This document shows, one piece after another, positions 42,480 through 52,053 of a DNA stretch of 63,021 nucleotides. The stretch is taken from contig JAVKHN010000007.1 of the NCBI GenBank assembly GCA_031459935.1, forward strand, positions 1 through 63,021, given 5' to 3'. The notes below the pieces were generated by a model. That model searched no databases, was not told the origin of the DNA, and worked only from the letters and a program-made list of their open reading frames with translations. Each line of letters opens with the position of its first letter. The first letter of the stretch is position 1. Position numbers and translations under genes: made by a program. Source of the stretch: Sysuimicrobium calidum (GTDB taxonomy: Bacteria; Sysuimicrobiota; Sysuimicrobiia; Sysuimicrobiales; Sysuimicrobiaceae).

Positions 42480-43332
42480 GGCGGTCCTCGAGAGGTTTGT
42501 GCGCACGTGGAGTCCCCGCATCGAGGAGGCCCTGGACCGCTGGCTTCCCGCGGAGGAGGACGAGCCGGGCGTGCTGCACCGTGCCATCCGACACAGCATC
42601 TTCGGCTCGGGGAAGCGCTTCCGGCCCCTGCTGGTACTCGCTAGTAGCGAAGCTTGCGGGCTACCGCCGGAGCGGGCCCTGCGGGCCGCGTGCGCGGTGG
42701 AGGCCATTCACACCTACTCCCTCATCCACGACGACCTCCCGAGCATGGACAACGCGGACCTGCGCCGGGGACGGCCCACCTGTCATGTGGCCTTCGGGGA
42801 GGCCATGGCCATCCTCGCAGGGGACGCCCTCCACGCCCTCGCCTTTTGCTGGCTTGTGCAGCTCGTAGAGGACGGGATCCCACCGGATCGGGTGGCTTGG
42901 GCCACCCGGGAGGTGTCGGAGGCCATCGGCCCCGCGGGCATGGTGGGCGGACAGGTCCTGGACCTGCTGGCCGAGCAGGGGCGGTTCCCCGCGGATCGGG
43001 TGGGTGAGATCCACCGCCGCAAGACCGGCGCCCTCATCCGGACCTGCGCGCGCCTGGGCCCCATCCTGAGCGGCTCGGGTCAGGACCTGGATCCTCTCAC
43101 CGCGTACGGGGAGCACCTGGGGCTTGCGTTTCAGATCGCGGACGACATCCTCGATGCGGAGGAGGAATCCGGACTCCCGAAGGCCACCTATCCCCGGGTG
43201 TTCGGTCTGGAGGAGTCCCGGCGGTTGAGCCGGATGGAGTTGGAGCAGGCCCTGCAGGCCCTGGAGCCCCTCGGGGAGCGAGCGGAGGTGCTGCGGGCGC
43301 TGGCGCGGTTTGCGGTGGAGCGGGCATGGTGA
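42457..43332 (+). CDS. ispA: Polyprenyl (probably farnesyl) diphosphate synthase
   Basis: A 291-aa trans-isoprenyl diphosphate synthase. The first Asp-rich motif is DDLPSMDNADLRRGRPT, with the two-residue insertion typical of bacterial farnesyl/short-chain synthases; the second is QIADDILD. FGSGKRFRPLLVL binds the substrate. Chain length is likely C15, but is inferred. ATG 42457 lies in the acyP 3' end. Confidence 0.93.
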   Translation: MAFPSGTEAVLERFVRTWSPRIEEALDRWLPAEEDEPGVLHRAIRHSIFGSGKRFRPLLVLASSEACGLPPERALRAACAVEAIHTYSLIHDDLPSMDNADLRRGRPTCHVAFGEAMAILAGDALHALAFCWLVQLVEDGIPPDRVAWATREVSEAIGPAGMVGGQVLDLLAEQGRFPADRVGEIHRRKTGALIRTCARLGPILSGSGQDLDPLTAYGEHLGLAFQIADDILDAEEESGLPKATYPRVFGLEESRRLSRMELEQALQALEPLGERAEVLRALARFAVERAW

Positions 43333-44135
43333 CCGCGGCCCGGAAGCGGGAACGGTTGGACGTGCTCCTGGTGCGCCGGGGCCTCGCGCCCAGCCGGGAG
43401 CGGGCTCAGGCGTACGTGCTGGCGGGCCGGGTGTTCGTGGACGGGCGGCGGGTGGACAAACCCGGGACCCCGGTGCCGGAGGAGGCGGTCCTGGAGGTCC
43501 GGGGCCCGGATCACCCGTACGTGAGCCGGGGGGGTGTGAAGCTGGCGCGGGCCCTGCGGGATTTCCACCTGGACGTGCAGGGTGCGGTTGCCCTGGACCT
43601 GGGGGCAGGGACCGGGGGGTTCACGGATTGTCTGCTGCAGCACGGGGCGAGGCGGGTGTACGCGGTGGACGTGGGCCGGGGCCAGCTCCACCCGAAGCTC
43701 CGGGAGGATCCCCGGGTGGTGGTGCTGGAGAGGACCCATGCGAGGGATCTCTCCCCGGCACTCGTTCCGGAAGCGCTGGATTTTGCGTGCGCGGACGTCT
43801 CCTTCATCTCCCTCACCCAGGCCCTGCCCCCCGTGGTTCCTCTCCTGCGGGAGGGAGCGCCCGTGGTGGCCCTGGTGAAACCGCAGTTCGAGGCGGGCCG
43901 GGGGGTGGCAAGGAAGGGCGTGGTGCAGGACCCCGCAGTACACCGGGCCGTGATCCGGAAGGTGATGGAGCAGCTTTCGAAGCACGGGCTCGGTGCCCGG
44001 GCCGTGATTCCGTCCCCGATCCGGGGAGACGCGGGGAACGTGGAGTTCCTCGTGCTGTTCCGAAAGGGAGAGAGCGCTTCCGTTCCGGAGGAGGAGATCG
44101 AGAGGGCCGTAGAGGAGGCCTGGAGGATCCCGTGA
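43326..44135 (+). CDS. tlyA: TlyA-family rRNA 2'-O-methyltransferase
   Basis: 269 aa. An N-terminal S4 RNA-binding domain (LDVLLVRRGLAPSRERAQAY) is followed by a SAM-dependent methyltransferase whose motif I is DLGAGTGGFTDCLLQHG and which includes FACADVSFISLTQALPP. TlyA methylates 16S and 23S rRNA cytidines; some homologues are haemolysins. The ATG overlaps the ispA end and GTGA couples it to nadK. Confidence 0.93.
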   Translation: MVTAARKRERLDVLLVRRGLAPSRERAQAYVLAGRVFVDGRRVDKPGTPVPEEAVLEVRGPDHPYVSRGGVKLARALRDFHLDVQGAVALDLGAGTGGFTDCLLQHGARRVYAVDVGRGQLHPKLREDPRVVVLERTHARDLSPALVPEALDFACADVSFISLTQALPPVVPLLREGAPVVALVKPQFEAGRGVARKGVVQDPAVHRAVIRKVMEQLSKHGLGARAVIPSPIRGDAGNVEFLVLFRKGESASVPEEEIERAVEEAWRIP

Positions 44136-45001
44136 GCATCATCGGGTTCTTCGTCAACCCTGAGAAGCTCGCGGAGCTCCCGGGAGCTGCGGGATTCCTG
44201 CGGGAGGCCGTGGAGGCGTTGCGGGTACGGGGTGTGGCCGTGCGGGTGAATGCGGAGAGCGCCCGGCTCCTCCACGTGGAGGAGCTGGCGGAGGGGGAGG
44301 AGCGGATCGTGGAGACCGCGGACGCTCTGGTGGCTGCGGGTGGGGACGGTACCATCCTCCGGGCTGCCCGCCTGACCGCACCCAGGGGACTGCCGGTCCT
44401 CAGCGTGAACCTGGGGGGATTTGGATTTCTGGCGGAGCTGCAACCGGAGGAGCTCCCAGAGGCTGTACCGCGACTGCTGGAACGGACGTACACGGTGGAG
44501 GAGCGCATGATGCTCGCCTCCTGGGTGCGGCGCGGAGGCGAAGCGGTCCACCGGGCCCTTGCCCTCAACGACGTGGTGATCACCAAGGGCGGGTACGCGC
44601 GCCTCATGCCCATCCGTGCGTACGTGAACCACGAACACCTTGCCACCTACCTCGCGGACGGCCTCATCGTGGCCACGCCCACGGGTTCCACCGCATACTC
44701 CCTCTCCGCGGGGGGCCCTATCCTCAGCCCCACGGTCCGGGCCCTGCTGGTAACCCCCATCTGCCCCCATACCCTCAATGCCCGGTCCGTGGTCCTGGAC
44801 GCCTCAGACGTGGCCATCCTGGAGGTGGCAGAGGACGTGGAGGATGTCTGGCTCACCGTGGACGGCCAGATCGGCTTCCCCCTGCGGGCGGGGGACCGGG
44901 TGGAGGTGCGGGAGGCAGACGAGCGCGCCAGGCTCGTACGCCTGCGCCCGCCCTCGTTCTACGATCTTTTGCGGAGGAAGTTCGGCTGGGGAGGACGGTA
45001 G
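44132..45001 (+). CDS. nadK: NAD kinase
   Basis: 289 aa. The GGDG motif is at AAGGDGTILRAARL, the NE/D motif is replaced by LNDVVITKGG, and PTGSTAYSLSAGGPI completes the active site. It makes NADP from NAD. GTG 44132 overlaps the tlyA stop, and the stop overlaps the recN start by one base. The tlyA-nadK-recN order is typical. Confidence 0.95.
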   Translation: MSIIGFFVNPEKLAELPGAAGFLREAVEALRVRGVAVRVNAESARLLHVEELAEGEERIVETADALVAAGGDGTILRAARLTAPRGLPVLSVNLGGFGFLAELQPEELPEAVPRLLERTYTVEERMMLASWVRRGGEAVHRALALNDVVITKGGYARLMPIRAYVNHEHLATYLADGLIVATPTGSTAYSLSAGGPILSPTVRALLVTPICPHTLNARSVVLDASDVAILEVAEDVEDVWLTVDGQIGFPLRAGDRVEVREADERARLVRLRPPSFYDLLRRKFGWGGR

Positions 45002-46731
45002 TGCTCCGGGAGCTCCACGCGCGCAACTTCGCCCTCCTGGAGGACGTGCGGGTGGAGTTCGGGCCCGGCCTCAACGTCCTCACGGGCGAGACGGGGGCAG
45101 GCAAGTCCATCCTCCTGGACGCCCTGGGGGCGTGTCTCGGGCACCGGGTGGGTTCGGATGTGGTCCGGACGGGTGCCACAGAGGCCCGGGTGGAGGCGGT
45201 CTTCGAGCTCTCCCGGGCCCCGGAGGCGCGGGCCGCCCTGGATGCGGCAGGCATCCCCGTGGAGGACGAGGTGCTCATCCTGGTGCGGGAGATCGGGGGC
45301 CGAGGCCGGGCGTACGCGAACGGAACTCCGGTCACCGTGGGCACCCTGCGGGAGATCGGGAGCTTTTTGGTGGAGATCCACGGGCAGCACGAGGGGCAGC
45401 GGTTGCTGGAGCCGCGGACGCACCTGGAGCTCGTGGACGCCTCGGGGGACGAGGCTGTGCGGAGGATGCGGGCGGAGGTGGAGGAGGCCTTCGCACGCTG
45501 GTCCGGGCTGCGGGCGCGCCTGGTGGAGCTGGACCGTACGGAACGGGAACGGGCGCAGCGCCTGGACCTTCTCCGGTGGCAGGTGCAGGAGATCGAGGCG
45601 GTCCAGCTGCGGCCGGGGGAGCTGGAGGAACTCGTCGCGGCCCGCACGCGGCTGGTGCACGCAGGCCGGCTCGCGGAAGCTACGGGCGGCGCGTACGAGG
45701 CCCTGTACGGAGAGGAGGGCGCGGTCCGGTTTTTGGGCAGAGCGGCGGCACTCCTGCGTCAGGCCTCCCAGTGGGACCCACAGCTCCACCCCCTCCTGCA
45801 GGCTCTGGAGGCGGTGCGGGTCCAGCTGGACGAGGTGGGCCTGGAGCTGCGGCGGTATGCGGAGGAGGTGCAGGCGGATCCCCGCCGGCTGGAGGAGGTG
45901 GAAGCGCGCTTCAATACCCTGCGCGCTCTGCAGCGCAAGTACGGGGACACCGTGGAGGAGATCCTCGCGTACCGGGAGCGGGCCCTGCGGGAGATCGCAC
46001 ACCTGGAGAACCTGGAGCTGCATCGTGCGGAGGTGGAGGAGGCCCTCCGGGAGGCGGAGGAGGCATTGGGCCATGCCGCGGCCGCGCTGAGTGCCACGCG
46101 TCGCAGGGCCGCCCGCCGGCTCGAACGGTCCGTGGAGGAGCACCTCCGGGAGCTGGGGATGCCCGAGGCGCGGTTCTGCGTGGGCTTCGAGGTCCGGGAG
46201 GATCCGGAGGGAGTGCGGGTGCTCCTCCCGGACGAGCAGGAACCGCGGCGGCTCCAGCTGACCTCCCGGGGCGCGGATCGCGTGGAGTTCCTCTTCTCCG
46301 CCAACCCCGGGGAACCTCCCCGGCCGCTCCACCGGGTGGCCTCCGGCGGGGAGCTGGCGCGCCTGATGCTGGCGCTGCGCAGCGCTCTGGCGGAAGCTCA
46401 CCCCACACCCGTGATGGTCTTCGACGAGGTGGACGCGGGGGTCGGCGGACACGCCGCGCACGTGGTGGGCACCAAGCTCGCCTCCCTGGCCCGAGGGGCC
46501 CAGGTCCTGTGCGTCACCCACCTCGCCCAGATCGCCGCTCAGGCGGACGTGCACCACGCCATCCGGAAGGTCACCTTCCGTGGCCGCACCCGCACGGAGG
46601 TCCACCGGGTGGAGGGCGAGGCGCGGGTGGAGGAGATCGCGCGGATGCTGGCCGGGGATCCGCCCACGGAGCTGAGCCGGCAGCACGCGCAGGAGCTGCT
46701 CCTGCGCCACCGGACCGCCCGCTCCCGATAG
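45001..46731 (+). CDS. recN: DNA repair protein RecN
   Basis: A 576-aa SMC-like ATPase acting in double-strand-break repair. Walker A GETGAGKS is at residues 29-36, a coiled-coil centre spans about 160-370, the signature SGGELARLMLALR and Walker B MVFDEVDAGVGG are near the end. The start is GTG 45001, overlapping nadK. The argR gene usually placed between nadK and recN in Firmicutes is absent. Confidence 0.95.
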   Translation: MLRELHARNFALLEDVRVEFGPGLNVLTGETGAGKSILLDALGACLGHRVGSDVVRTGATEARVEAVFELSRAPEARAALDAAGIPVEDEVLILVREIGGRGRAYANGTPVTVGTLREIGSFLVEIHGQHEGQRLLEPRTHLELVDASGDEAVRRMRAEVEEAFARWSGLRARLVELDRTERERAQRLDLLRWQVQEIEAVQLRPGELEELVAARTRLVHAGRLAEATGGAYEALYGEEGAVRFLGRAAALLRQASQWDPQLHPLLQALEAVRVQLDEVGLELRRYAEEVQADPRRLEEVEARFNTLRALQRKYGDTVEEILAYRERALREIAHLENLELHRAEVEEALREAEEALGHAAAALSATRRRAARRLERSVEEHLRELGMPEARFCVGFEVREDPEGVRVLLPDEQEPRRLQLTSRGADRVEFLFSANPGEPPRPLHRVASGGELARLMLALRSALAEAHPTPVMVFDEVDAGVGGHAAHVVGTKLASLARGAQVLCVTHLAQIAAQADVHHAIRKVTFRGRTRTEVHRVEGEARVEEIARMLAGDPPTELSRQHAQELLLRHRTARSR

Positions 46732-46743
46732 CCGCCCCGTTGC

Positions 46744-46772
46744 TTGTCCGGGGCGTTGGGCGCGGATAGAAT
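46744..46772 (+). promoter_or_regulatory. Sigma-70-type promoter of pyrG
   Basis: TTGTCC (46744-46749) and TAGAAT (46767-46772) are separated by 17 bases. The -35 matches 4 of 6 and the -10 matches 5 of 6 consensus bases. It lies in the 64-base gap between recN and pyrG, about 24 bases before the TTG start. Confidence 0.6.
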
Positions 46773-46795
46773 CCACAGGGGTAGGAGGTCCCGCT

Positions 46796-48457
46796 TTGAC
46801 CAAATACATCTTCATCACCGGCGGAGTGGTTTCCGGACTGGGGAAGGGGATCACCGCCGCGTCCCTCGGGCGACTGCTGGTGGCGCGCGGCCAGCGGGTC
46901 ACCATGCTGAAGTTCGATCCGTATGTGAACGTGGATGCGGGCACCATGAACCCCCACCAGCACGGGGAGGTCTTCGTCACGGAGGACGGGGCGGAGACGG
47001 ACATGGACCTGGGCCACTACGAGCGGTTTCTGGACAGCAACCTGGGTCGGGACAACAACACCACCACGGGCCGCATCTACGGGGCCGTGATCCAGCGGGA
47101 GCGCCGGGGGGAGTACCTGGGAGCCACGGTGCAGATCATCCCGCACGTCACCAACGAGATCAAGGACGAGATCCGGCGGGTGGCGGAGCTGAGCGGCGCG
47201 GATGTGGTGATCGTGGAGGTGGGGGGGACGGTGGGCGATATCGAGAGCCTGCCGTTTCTGGAGGCCATCCGGCAGTTCCGCCGGCAGGTGGGCGAGCAGA
47301 ACTGCCTGTACGTGCACGTCTCCCTGGTCCCCTACCTCCCGGGATCGGGGGAGCTGAAAACGAAGCCCACCCAGCACTCCGTCCGGGAACTGCGCAGCAT
47401 CGGGATCCAGCCGGACATCATCGTCTGCCGCACCCCGCAGCCCCTCACGCCCTCCGTGCGGGAGAAGATCGCGCTTTTCTGCGACGTGGAGCCGGAGGCG
47501 GTGATCGAGGCCCGGGACGCGGAGACCATCTACGAGGTGCCCCTCATCCTGGAACGGGAGGGCATGGGCAGACTCGTGGCCCGGGCCCTGGGGCTCCCAG
47601 CTGGGGAGCCGGATCTGGAGGAGTGGCGGGAGATGGTAGATCGCCTCAAGCACCCCCACCACCGGGTGCGCATCGCCCTGGTGGGGAAGTACATGGGGGT
47701 AGAGGACTCCTACGTGAGCATCGTGGAGGCCCTCCGGCACGGCGGCATCGCGAACAACGCCCACGTGGAGATCGTGAAGGTGGACGCGGAGGACCTGGAG
47801 GCCCTCCCTCAGGAGGAGGTGGAGGATCGCCTCCGTCCCTTCGACGGCATCCTGGTATGCCCGGGGTTCGGGAGCCGGGGCGTGGAGGGGAAGGTTAGGG
47901 CCATCCGCTACGCGCGGGAGAAAAAGGTTCCGTTCTTCGGGGTGTGCTACGGGATGCAGTGGGCGGTGGTGGAGTTCGCCCGGAACGTGTGTGGCCTGGA
48001 GGGGGCGAACACCACGGAGGTGGACCCCAACACCCCGTACCCCGTGATCGACCTGCTGCCTGAGCAGAAGGTGGTGCGCGAAAAGGGCGGGACCATGCGG
48101 CTCGGCAGCTACCCCTGCCATCTGGTTCCGGAGACCCTTGCGCACCGGGCCTACGGGCAGCCGGTGGTGTGGGAGCGGCACCGCCACCGCTACGAGGTCA
48201 ACAACGAGCTCCTGCCCCGGCTGGTGGAACGGGGACTCCGGGTGAGCGGCATCTACCCCGACAAGAACCTGGTGGAGATCGTGGAGCTCGAGGACCACCC
48301 GTGGTTTCTGGGCACCCAGTTCCACGCGGAGTACAAATCGCGGCCCACCCGTCCGCATCCCCTGTACCGGGCCTTCGTGGCCGCAGCCCTGGAGTACGCG
48401 GAGCGCCGGCGGGGGGCGCTCCCCGCGGACGTGCGCGGCCTGACCCCCAGCCACTAG
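46796..48457 (+). CDS. pyrG: CTP synthase
   Basis: A 553-aa enzyme that converts UTP to CTP with glutamine. The N-terminal synthetase domain starts TKYIFITGGVVSGLGKGI. The C-terminal glutaminase has the nucleophile in FFGVCYGMQWAVVEF and the His-Glu pair in GTQFHAEYKSRPTRPHP (FHPEF in most). Start TTG 46796 has TAGGAGG upstream. It heads a run of nucleotide genes that ends at 53459. Confidence 0.97.
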   Translation: MTKYIFITGGVVSGLGKGITAASLGRLLVARGQRVTMLKFDPYVNVDAGTMNPHQHGEVFVTEDGAETDMDLGHYERFLDSNLGRDNNTTTGRIYGAVIQRERRGEYLGATVQIIPHVTNEIKDEIRRVAELSGADVVIVEVGGTVGDIESLPFLEAIRQFRRQVGEQNCLYVHVSLVPYLPGSGELKTKPTQHSVRELRSIGIQPDIIVCRTPQPLTPSVREKIALFCDVEPEAVIEARDAETIYEVPLILEREGMGRLVARALGLPAGEPDLEEWREMVDRLKHPHHRVRIALVGKYMGVEDSYVSIVEALRHGGIANNAHVEIVKVDAEDLEALPQEEVEDRLRPFDGILVCPGFGSRGVEGKVRAIRYAREKKVPFFGVCYGMQWAVVEFARNVCGLEGANTTEVDPNTPYPVIDLLPEQKVVREKGGTMRLGSYPCHLVPETLAHRAYGQPVVWERHRHRYEVNNELLPRLVERGLRVSGIYPDKNLVEIVELEDHPWFLGTQFHAEYKSRPTRPHPLYRAFVAAALEYAERRRGALPADVRGLTPSH

Positions 48458-48466
48458 GAGGCCGAA

Positions 48467-49015
48467 GTGGAGGACCGGCCGGAGGAAGTCCTCTCGTTCC
48501 GGTACCCCTTCGAGGGGAGGTTGGTGCGGCTCCGGGTGGAGGAAGTACGGCTCCCCAGCGGAAGGCTCGCAACCCGGGAGATCGTGGAGCACCGGGGTGC
48601 GGTGGCCATGGTCCCGGTGACGGATCAGAACGAGGTGCTGCTCGTGCGTCAGTACCGGCGGGCCCTGGACAGCTGGACCCTGGAGATCCCCGCGGGTACC
48701 CTGGAGCCCGGGGAGACGGTGGAGGCGTGCCTGCACCGGGAGCTCGGGGAGGAACTGGGCATGGAGGCGGATCGGGTGGAGTTCCTCCTCGCGTTCTTCC
48801 CCTCTCCCGGGTTCCTCACGGAGCGGGTCCACCTGTATCTGTGCACCGGGCTCCGGCCGAGACCCGGGCCTCAGGGCGATGAGGAGGTCCTGCACGCCGT
48901 GCGGGTTCCCCTCCCGGAGGCCCTGCGCATGATCGGGCAGGAGATCCAGGACGCGAAGAGCATCCTGGGGATCCTGCTGGCCGCCGGGCGACGGGGTGTA
49001 AGCCATGGGGGATGA
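48467..49015 (+). CDS. Nudix hydrolase, ADP-ribose pyrophosphatase-like
   Basis: 182 aa. The Nudix box GX5EX7REUXEEXGU is seen as GETVEACLHRELGEELGM, preceded by LEIPAGTLEPG, as in ADP-ribose pyrophosphatases (NudF group). GTG 48467 follows AGGAGG at 48456. It overlaps the next gene by 11 bases. Substrate is probably ADP-ribose or a related nucleoside diphosphate derivative. Confidence 0.92.
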   Translation: MEDRPEEVLSFRYPFEGRLVRLRVEEVRLPSGRLATREIVEHRGAVAMVPVTDQNEVLLVRQYRRALDSWTLEIPAGTLEPGETVEACLHRELGEELGMEADRVEFLLAFFPSPGFLTERVHLYLCTGLRPRPGPQGDEEVLHAVRVPLPEALRMIGQEIQDAKSILGILLAAGRRGVSHGG

Positions 49016-49931
49016 AGGGTTGGATGCGCTCCTCGCGCCCGTGGACGCCTTTCTGGACCACCTCCGACTGGAGGTGGGCTGTAGTCCGCACACCTGCGCC
49101 GCCTACCGGACGGATCTGGCGGACTTCGCCCGGTTCGCACGGATGCAGGGCGTGACAGATCTCCGGAGGGTGTCCCGGGCGGAGGTGACCCTTTACCTGT
49201 TCTCCCTCCGGCACCGGGGCCTCTCTCCGGCCACCGTGGCGCGACGGCTTTCGGCCCTCCGGGCCCTCTACCGGTTCCTGATGCAGGAGGGCGAGGCGGG
49301 GGCGGACCCCACGGAGGACGTCACGGGCCCGAGACGGCGGCGTCCGCTCCCGAAGGTGCTCTCCCGGGAAGAGGTGGCGCGCCTGCTGAGCGCTCTCCCC
49401 GCGCACACCCCGGAGGGGCTGCGGGACCGGGCCATCCTGGAACTGCTCTACGCCAGCGGGCTGCGGGTAGCGGAGCTCGTGGGGCTGGAGGTGGGGGATG
49501 TGGATCTGGAGGCGGAGCTCGTGCGGGTCACGGGGAAGGGCCGCCGGCAGCGGGTGGTGCCCGTGGGGAGCTATGCGGTCCGGGCCCTGGAGGCCTACCT
49601 GAGCCTGGGTCGGCCCGCGCTGCTGCGCGGGCGGCAGGCCCGGGCGATGTTCGTGGGCCGGTCGGGAAAGCCGCTGAGCCGGCAGTGGGTGTGGGGGATG
49701 CTGCGCCGGTACGCGCGCCTTGCGGGGATCCGTTCCCCCGTAAGCCCCCACGTGCTCCGCCACTCCTTCGCCACGCACCTGCTGGAGGGCGGGGCGGACC
49801 TGCGAGCGGTTCAGGAGCTCCTGGGCCACGCCAGCATCACCACCACCCAGATCTACACCCACGTCACCCGGGAGCACCTCCGTCAGGTTTTCGACCGCGC
49901 CCATCCCCGGGACCGGATGCCCGTACCATGA
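49005..49931 (+). CDS. xerD: Tyrosine recombinase XerD-type
   Basis: 308 aa. An N-terminal SAM-like DNA-binding domain (FLDHLRLEVGCSPHTCAAY) is followed by the catalytic core: Arg in ASGLRVAELVGLE, HVLRHSFATHLLEGGADL with His and Arg, GHASITTTQIYTHV with the nucleophilic Tyr. It resolves chromosome dimers at dif. In Firmicutes xerD often lies by deoB-punA-pdp genes, as here, so this is the host housekeeping recombinase and not a phage integrase. Confidence 0.93.
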   Translation: MGDEGLDALLAPVDAFLDHLRLEVGCSPHTCAAYRTDLADFARFARMQGVTDLRRVSRAEVTLYLFSLRHRGLSPATVARRLSALRALYRFLMQEGEAGADPTEDVTGPRRRRPLPKVLSREEVARLLSALPAHTPEGLRDRAILELLYASGLRVAELVGLEVGDVDLEAELVRVTGKGRRQRVVPVGSYAVRALEAYLSLGRPALLRGRQARAMFVGRSGKPLSRQWVWGMLRRYARLAGIRSPVSPHVLRHSFATHLLEGGADLRAVQELLGHASITTTQIYTHVTREHLRQVFDRAHPRDRMPVP

Positions 49932-50758
49932 GCGGGATCTGGGAGCGCGTGCAGGAGGCGACCTCGGCCATCGAGGAGCGGGTACGGATCCGGCCCGAAA
50001 TCGGCATCGTCCTGGGGACGGGGCTCGGGGCCCTGGTGGAACACGTGGAGCGGGCTGGGACGGTCCCCTATGCGGAGATTCCACACTTCCCCCGGCCCAC
50101 GGTGGAGGGACACGCGGGGGAGCTCGTGCTGGGATCTCTGGAGGGGAAGTCCGTGGCGATCCTGCGGGGTCGGGTTCACCTCTACGAGGGCCACTCCCCG
50201 CAGGAGGTGGTGTTCCCGGTACGGGTGCTGCACGGGCTGGGCTGCCGCCTGCTCCTGGTGAGCAACGCCGCGGGCGGGCTCAACCGGGAGTGGCGGGCGG
50301 GAGACCTCATGGTGATCTCCGACCACATCAACCTTCAGGGCACCAACCCCCTCCTCGGCCCCAACGACGAACGCCTGGGGCCCCGGTTTCCGGATATGTC
50401 GAGGGCCTACGATCCGGAGCTCGTGGCCCTGGCGGAGCGATGCGCCCTGGAGGAGCGGATCCCGCTGCGCAGGGGGGTGTACGTGGCGGTCCTGGGCCCC
50501 TCCTACGAGACGCCCGCGGAGCTCCGGATGCTGCGGCTGCTGGGCGCGGATGCCGTGGGGATGTCCACGGTCCCTGAGGTGATCGCGGCCCGCCACCTGG
50601 GGATGCGGGTGCTGGGGATCTCCGCCATCACGGACATGGCCACGGGGGAGGTGGTGCAGCCCGTGACCCACGAGGAGGTGCTGCGGGTGGCCCGGGAGCT
50701 GGAGCCCCGGTTCGTACGGCTGGTGCGGCGCATCCTCCGGGAGCTCAGATGCGGGTAG
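49928..50758 (+). CDS. Purine nucleoside phosphorylase (trimeric class), likely adenosine-accepting
   Basis: 276 aa, ATGA-coupled to xerD. The PNP signature LLLVSNAAGGLN is at residues 108-119; GRVHLYEGHS at 81-90 and GPSYETPAELR follow. The base-binding Glu is Glu194 (YETPAE). The residue that is Asn243 in human PNP falls here on Asp236 (AITDMATG), 42 residues after Glu194 as in the human enzyme. Asp at this site is known to favour 6-aminopurines. It cleaves nucleosides to base and ribose 1-phosphate. Confidence 0.93.
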   Translation: MSGIWERVQEATSAIEERVRIRPEIGIVLGTGLGALVEHVERAGTVPYAEIPHFPRPTVEGHAGELVLGSLEGKSVAILRGRVHLYEGHSPQEVVFPVRVLHGLGCRLLLVSNAAGGLNREWRAGDLMVISDHINLQGTNPLLGPNDERLGPRFPDMSRAYDPELVALAERCALEERIPLRRGVYVAVLGPSYETPAELRMLRLLGADAVGMSTVPEVIAARHLGMRVLGISAITDMATGEVVQPVTHEEVLRVARELEPRFVRLVRRILRELRCG

Positions 50759-52053
50759 AGGAGCTCATCCGCAAAAAGCGCGACGGTGGGATCCTCTCGC
50801 GGGAGGAGCTCGCCTTCCTGGTGGAGGGGTTCGTGCGGGGCGAGGTGGCGGACTACCAGATGAGCGCGTGGCTCATGAGCGTGTACTTCCGCGGGATGAC
50901 GGACCGGGAGACCGCGGACCTGACCCTGGTCATGGCCCGCTCCGGCCGGATGCTCGACCTGAGCGGGGTACCGGGCCCGAAGGTGGACAAGCACAGTAGC
51001 GGCGGAGTGGGGGACAAGACCTCCCTGGTGGTGGTGCCGCTCGTGGCCTCCTGCGGGGTAAAGGTCCCCAAGATGTCGGGACGTGGCCTGGGGCACACGG
51101 GCGGGACCCTCGACAAGCTGGAATCCATCCCGGGGCTGCGCACGGAGATCCCCGTGGACCGGTTCATAGAACAGGTGCGGCGGGTCGGGTGCGCCATCGT
51201 GGCGCAGTCCGAGGAGCTCGCGCCCGCGGACAGGAAACTCTACGCCCTGCGGGACGTGACCGCTACCGTGGACAGCCTCCCGCTCATCGCCAGCAGCATC
51301 ATGAGCAAGAAGCTCGCAACCGGGGCGGACGCCATCGTGCTGGATGTGAAGACGGGGAGCGGAGCCTTCATGAAGCGGGTGAAGGATGCTCTGAGCTTGG
51401 CCCGGAGCATGGTGGAGATCGGACGAGCGCTGGGGCGGCGGACGGTGGCGGTGGTGAGCGACATGGACCAGCCCCTGGGACATGCGGTGGGGAATTCCGT
51501 GGAGGTGGAGGAGGCCCTCGGGGCCCTGCGCGGAGAGGGCCCCGAGGACTTGGTGGAACTGTGTATGGCGTTGGGTGTCCAGATGCTGCTCCTGGCCGGC
51601 CGGGTCCGGACGGAGGAGGAGGGGCAGGAGCTCCTGCGCACGCAGATCCGGAACGGGGCTGGGCTGCGGAAGCTCGCGGAGATGGTCGAGGCCCAGGGTG
51701 GAGACCCCGCGGTGGTGGACGATCCCCGTCGCCTCCCACGGGCGCCGCGGATCATGGAGGTACCGGCACCCGAAAGCGGATACGTGCAGGCCATGGACGC
51801 GGAGGCCATCGGCCGGGCCGCGGTGGTTCTGGGCGCGGGCCGGGCCCGCAAGGAAGATCGGATCGATCACGGGGTAGGGATATGGGTGGAAGCGAAGGTG
51901 GGCTCGAGCGTGGAGGGAGGCCAGCCGCTCGCGCGGCTCCTGTGCCGGGACGAGGAAACCGGGGCGGAGGCCGCCCGGCGCGTCCGGACGGCTTACCGGA
52001 TTGGACCGGAAGCCCCGCGCGGGCGGCCGCTGATCCACACCCTGGTGGTGTGA
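50749..52053 (+). CDS. pdp: Pyrimidine-nucleoside phosphorylase
   Basis: 434 aa. Glycosyltransferase-family-3 fold: the signature SGRGLGHTGGTLDKLESIPG is present, along with DKHSSGGVGDKTSL at the phosphate site. ATG 50749 overlaps the PNP end. It cleaves uridine/thymidine and probably deoxyuridine. It shares a salvage operon with PNP; the adjacent kinase is GTGA-coupled. Confidence 0.95.
   Translation: MRVEELIRKKRDGGILSREELAFLVEGFVRGEVADYQMSAWLMSVYFRGMTDRETADLTLVMARSGRMLDLSGVPGPKVDKHSSGGVGDKTSLVVVPLVASCGVKVPKMSGRGLGHTGGTLDKLESIPGLRTEIPVDRFIEQVRRVGCAIVAQSEELAPADRKLYALRDVTATVDSLPLIASSIMSKKLATGADAIVLDVKTGSGAFMKRVKDALSLARSMVEIGRALGRRTVAVVSDMDQPLGHAVGNSVEVEEALGALRGEGPEDLVELCMALGVQMLLLAGRVRTEEEGQELLRTQIRNGAGLRKLAEMVEAQGGDPAVVDDPRRLPRAPRIMEVPAPESGYVQAMDAEAIGRAAVVLGAGRARKEDRIDHGVGIWVEAKVGSSVEGGQPLARLLCRDEETGAEAARRVRTAYRIGPEAPRGRPLIHTLVV

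Noticed and set aside
49005..49931. Phage or island integrase
   Set aside because: It lies in a housekeeping operon with nucleoside phosphorylases, a known place for xerD, and no attachment site or phage gene is near.
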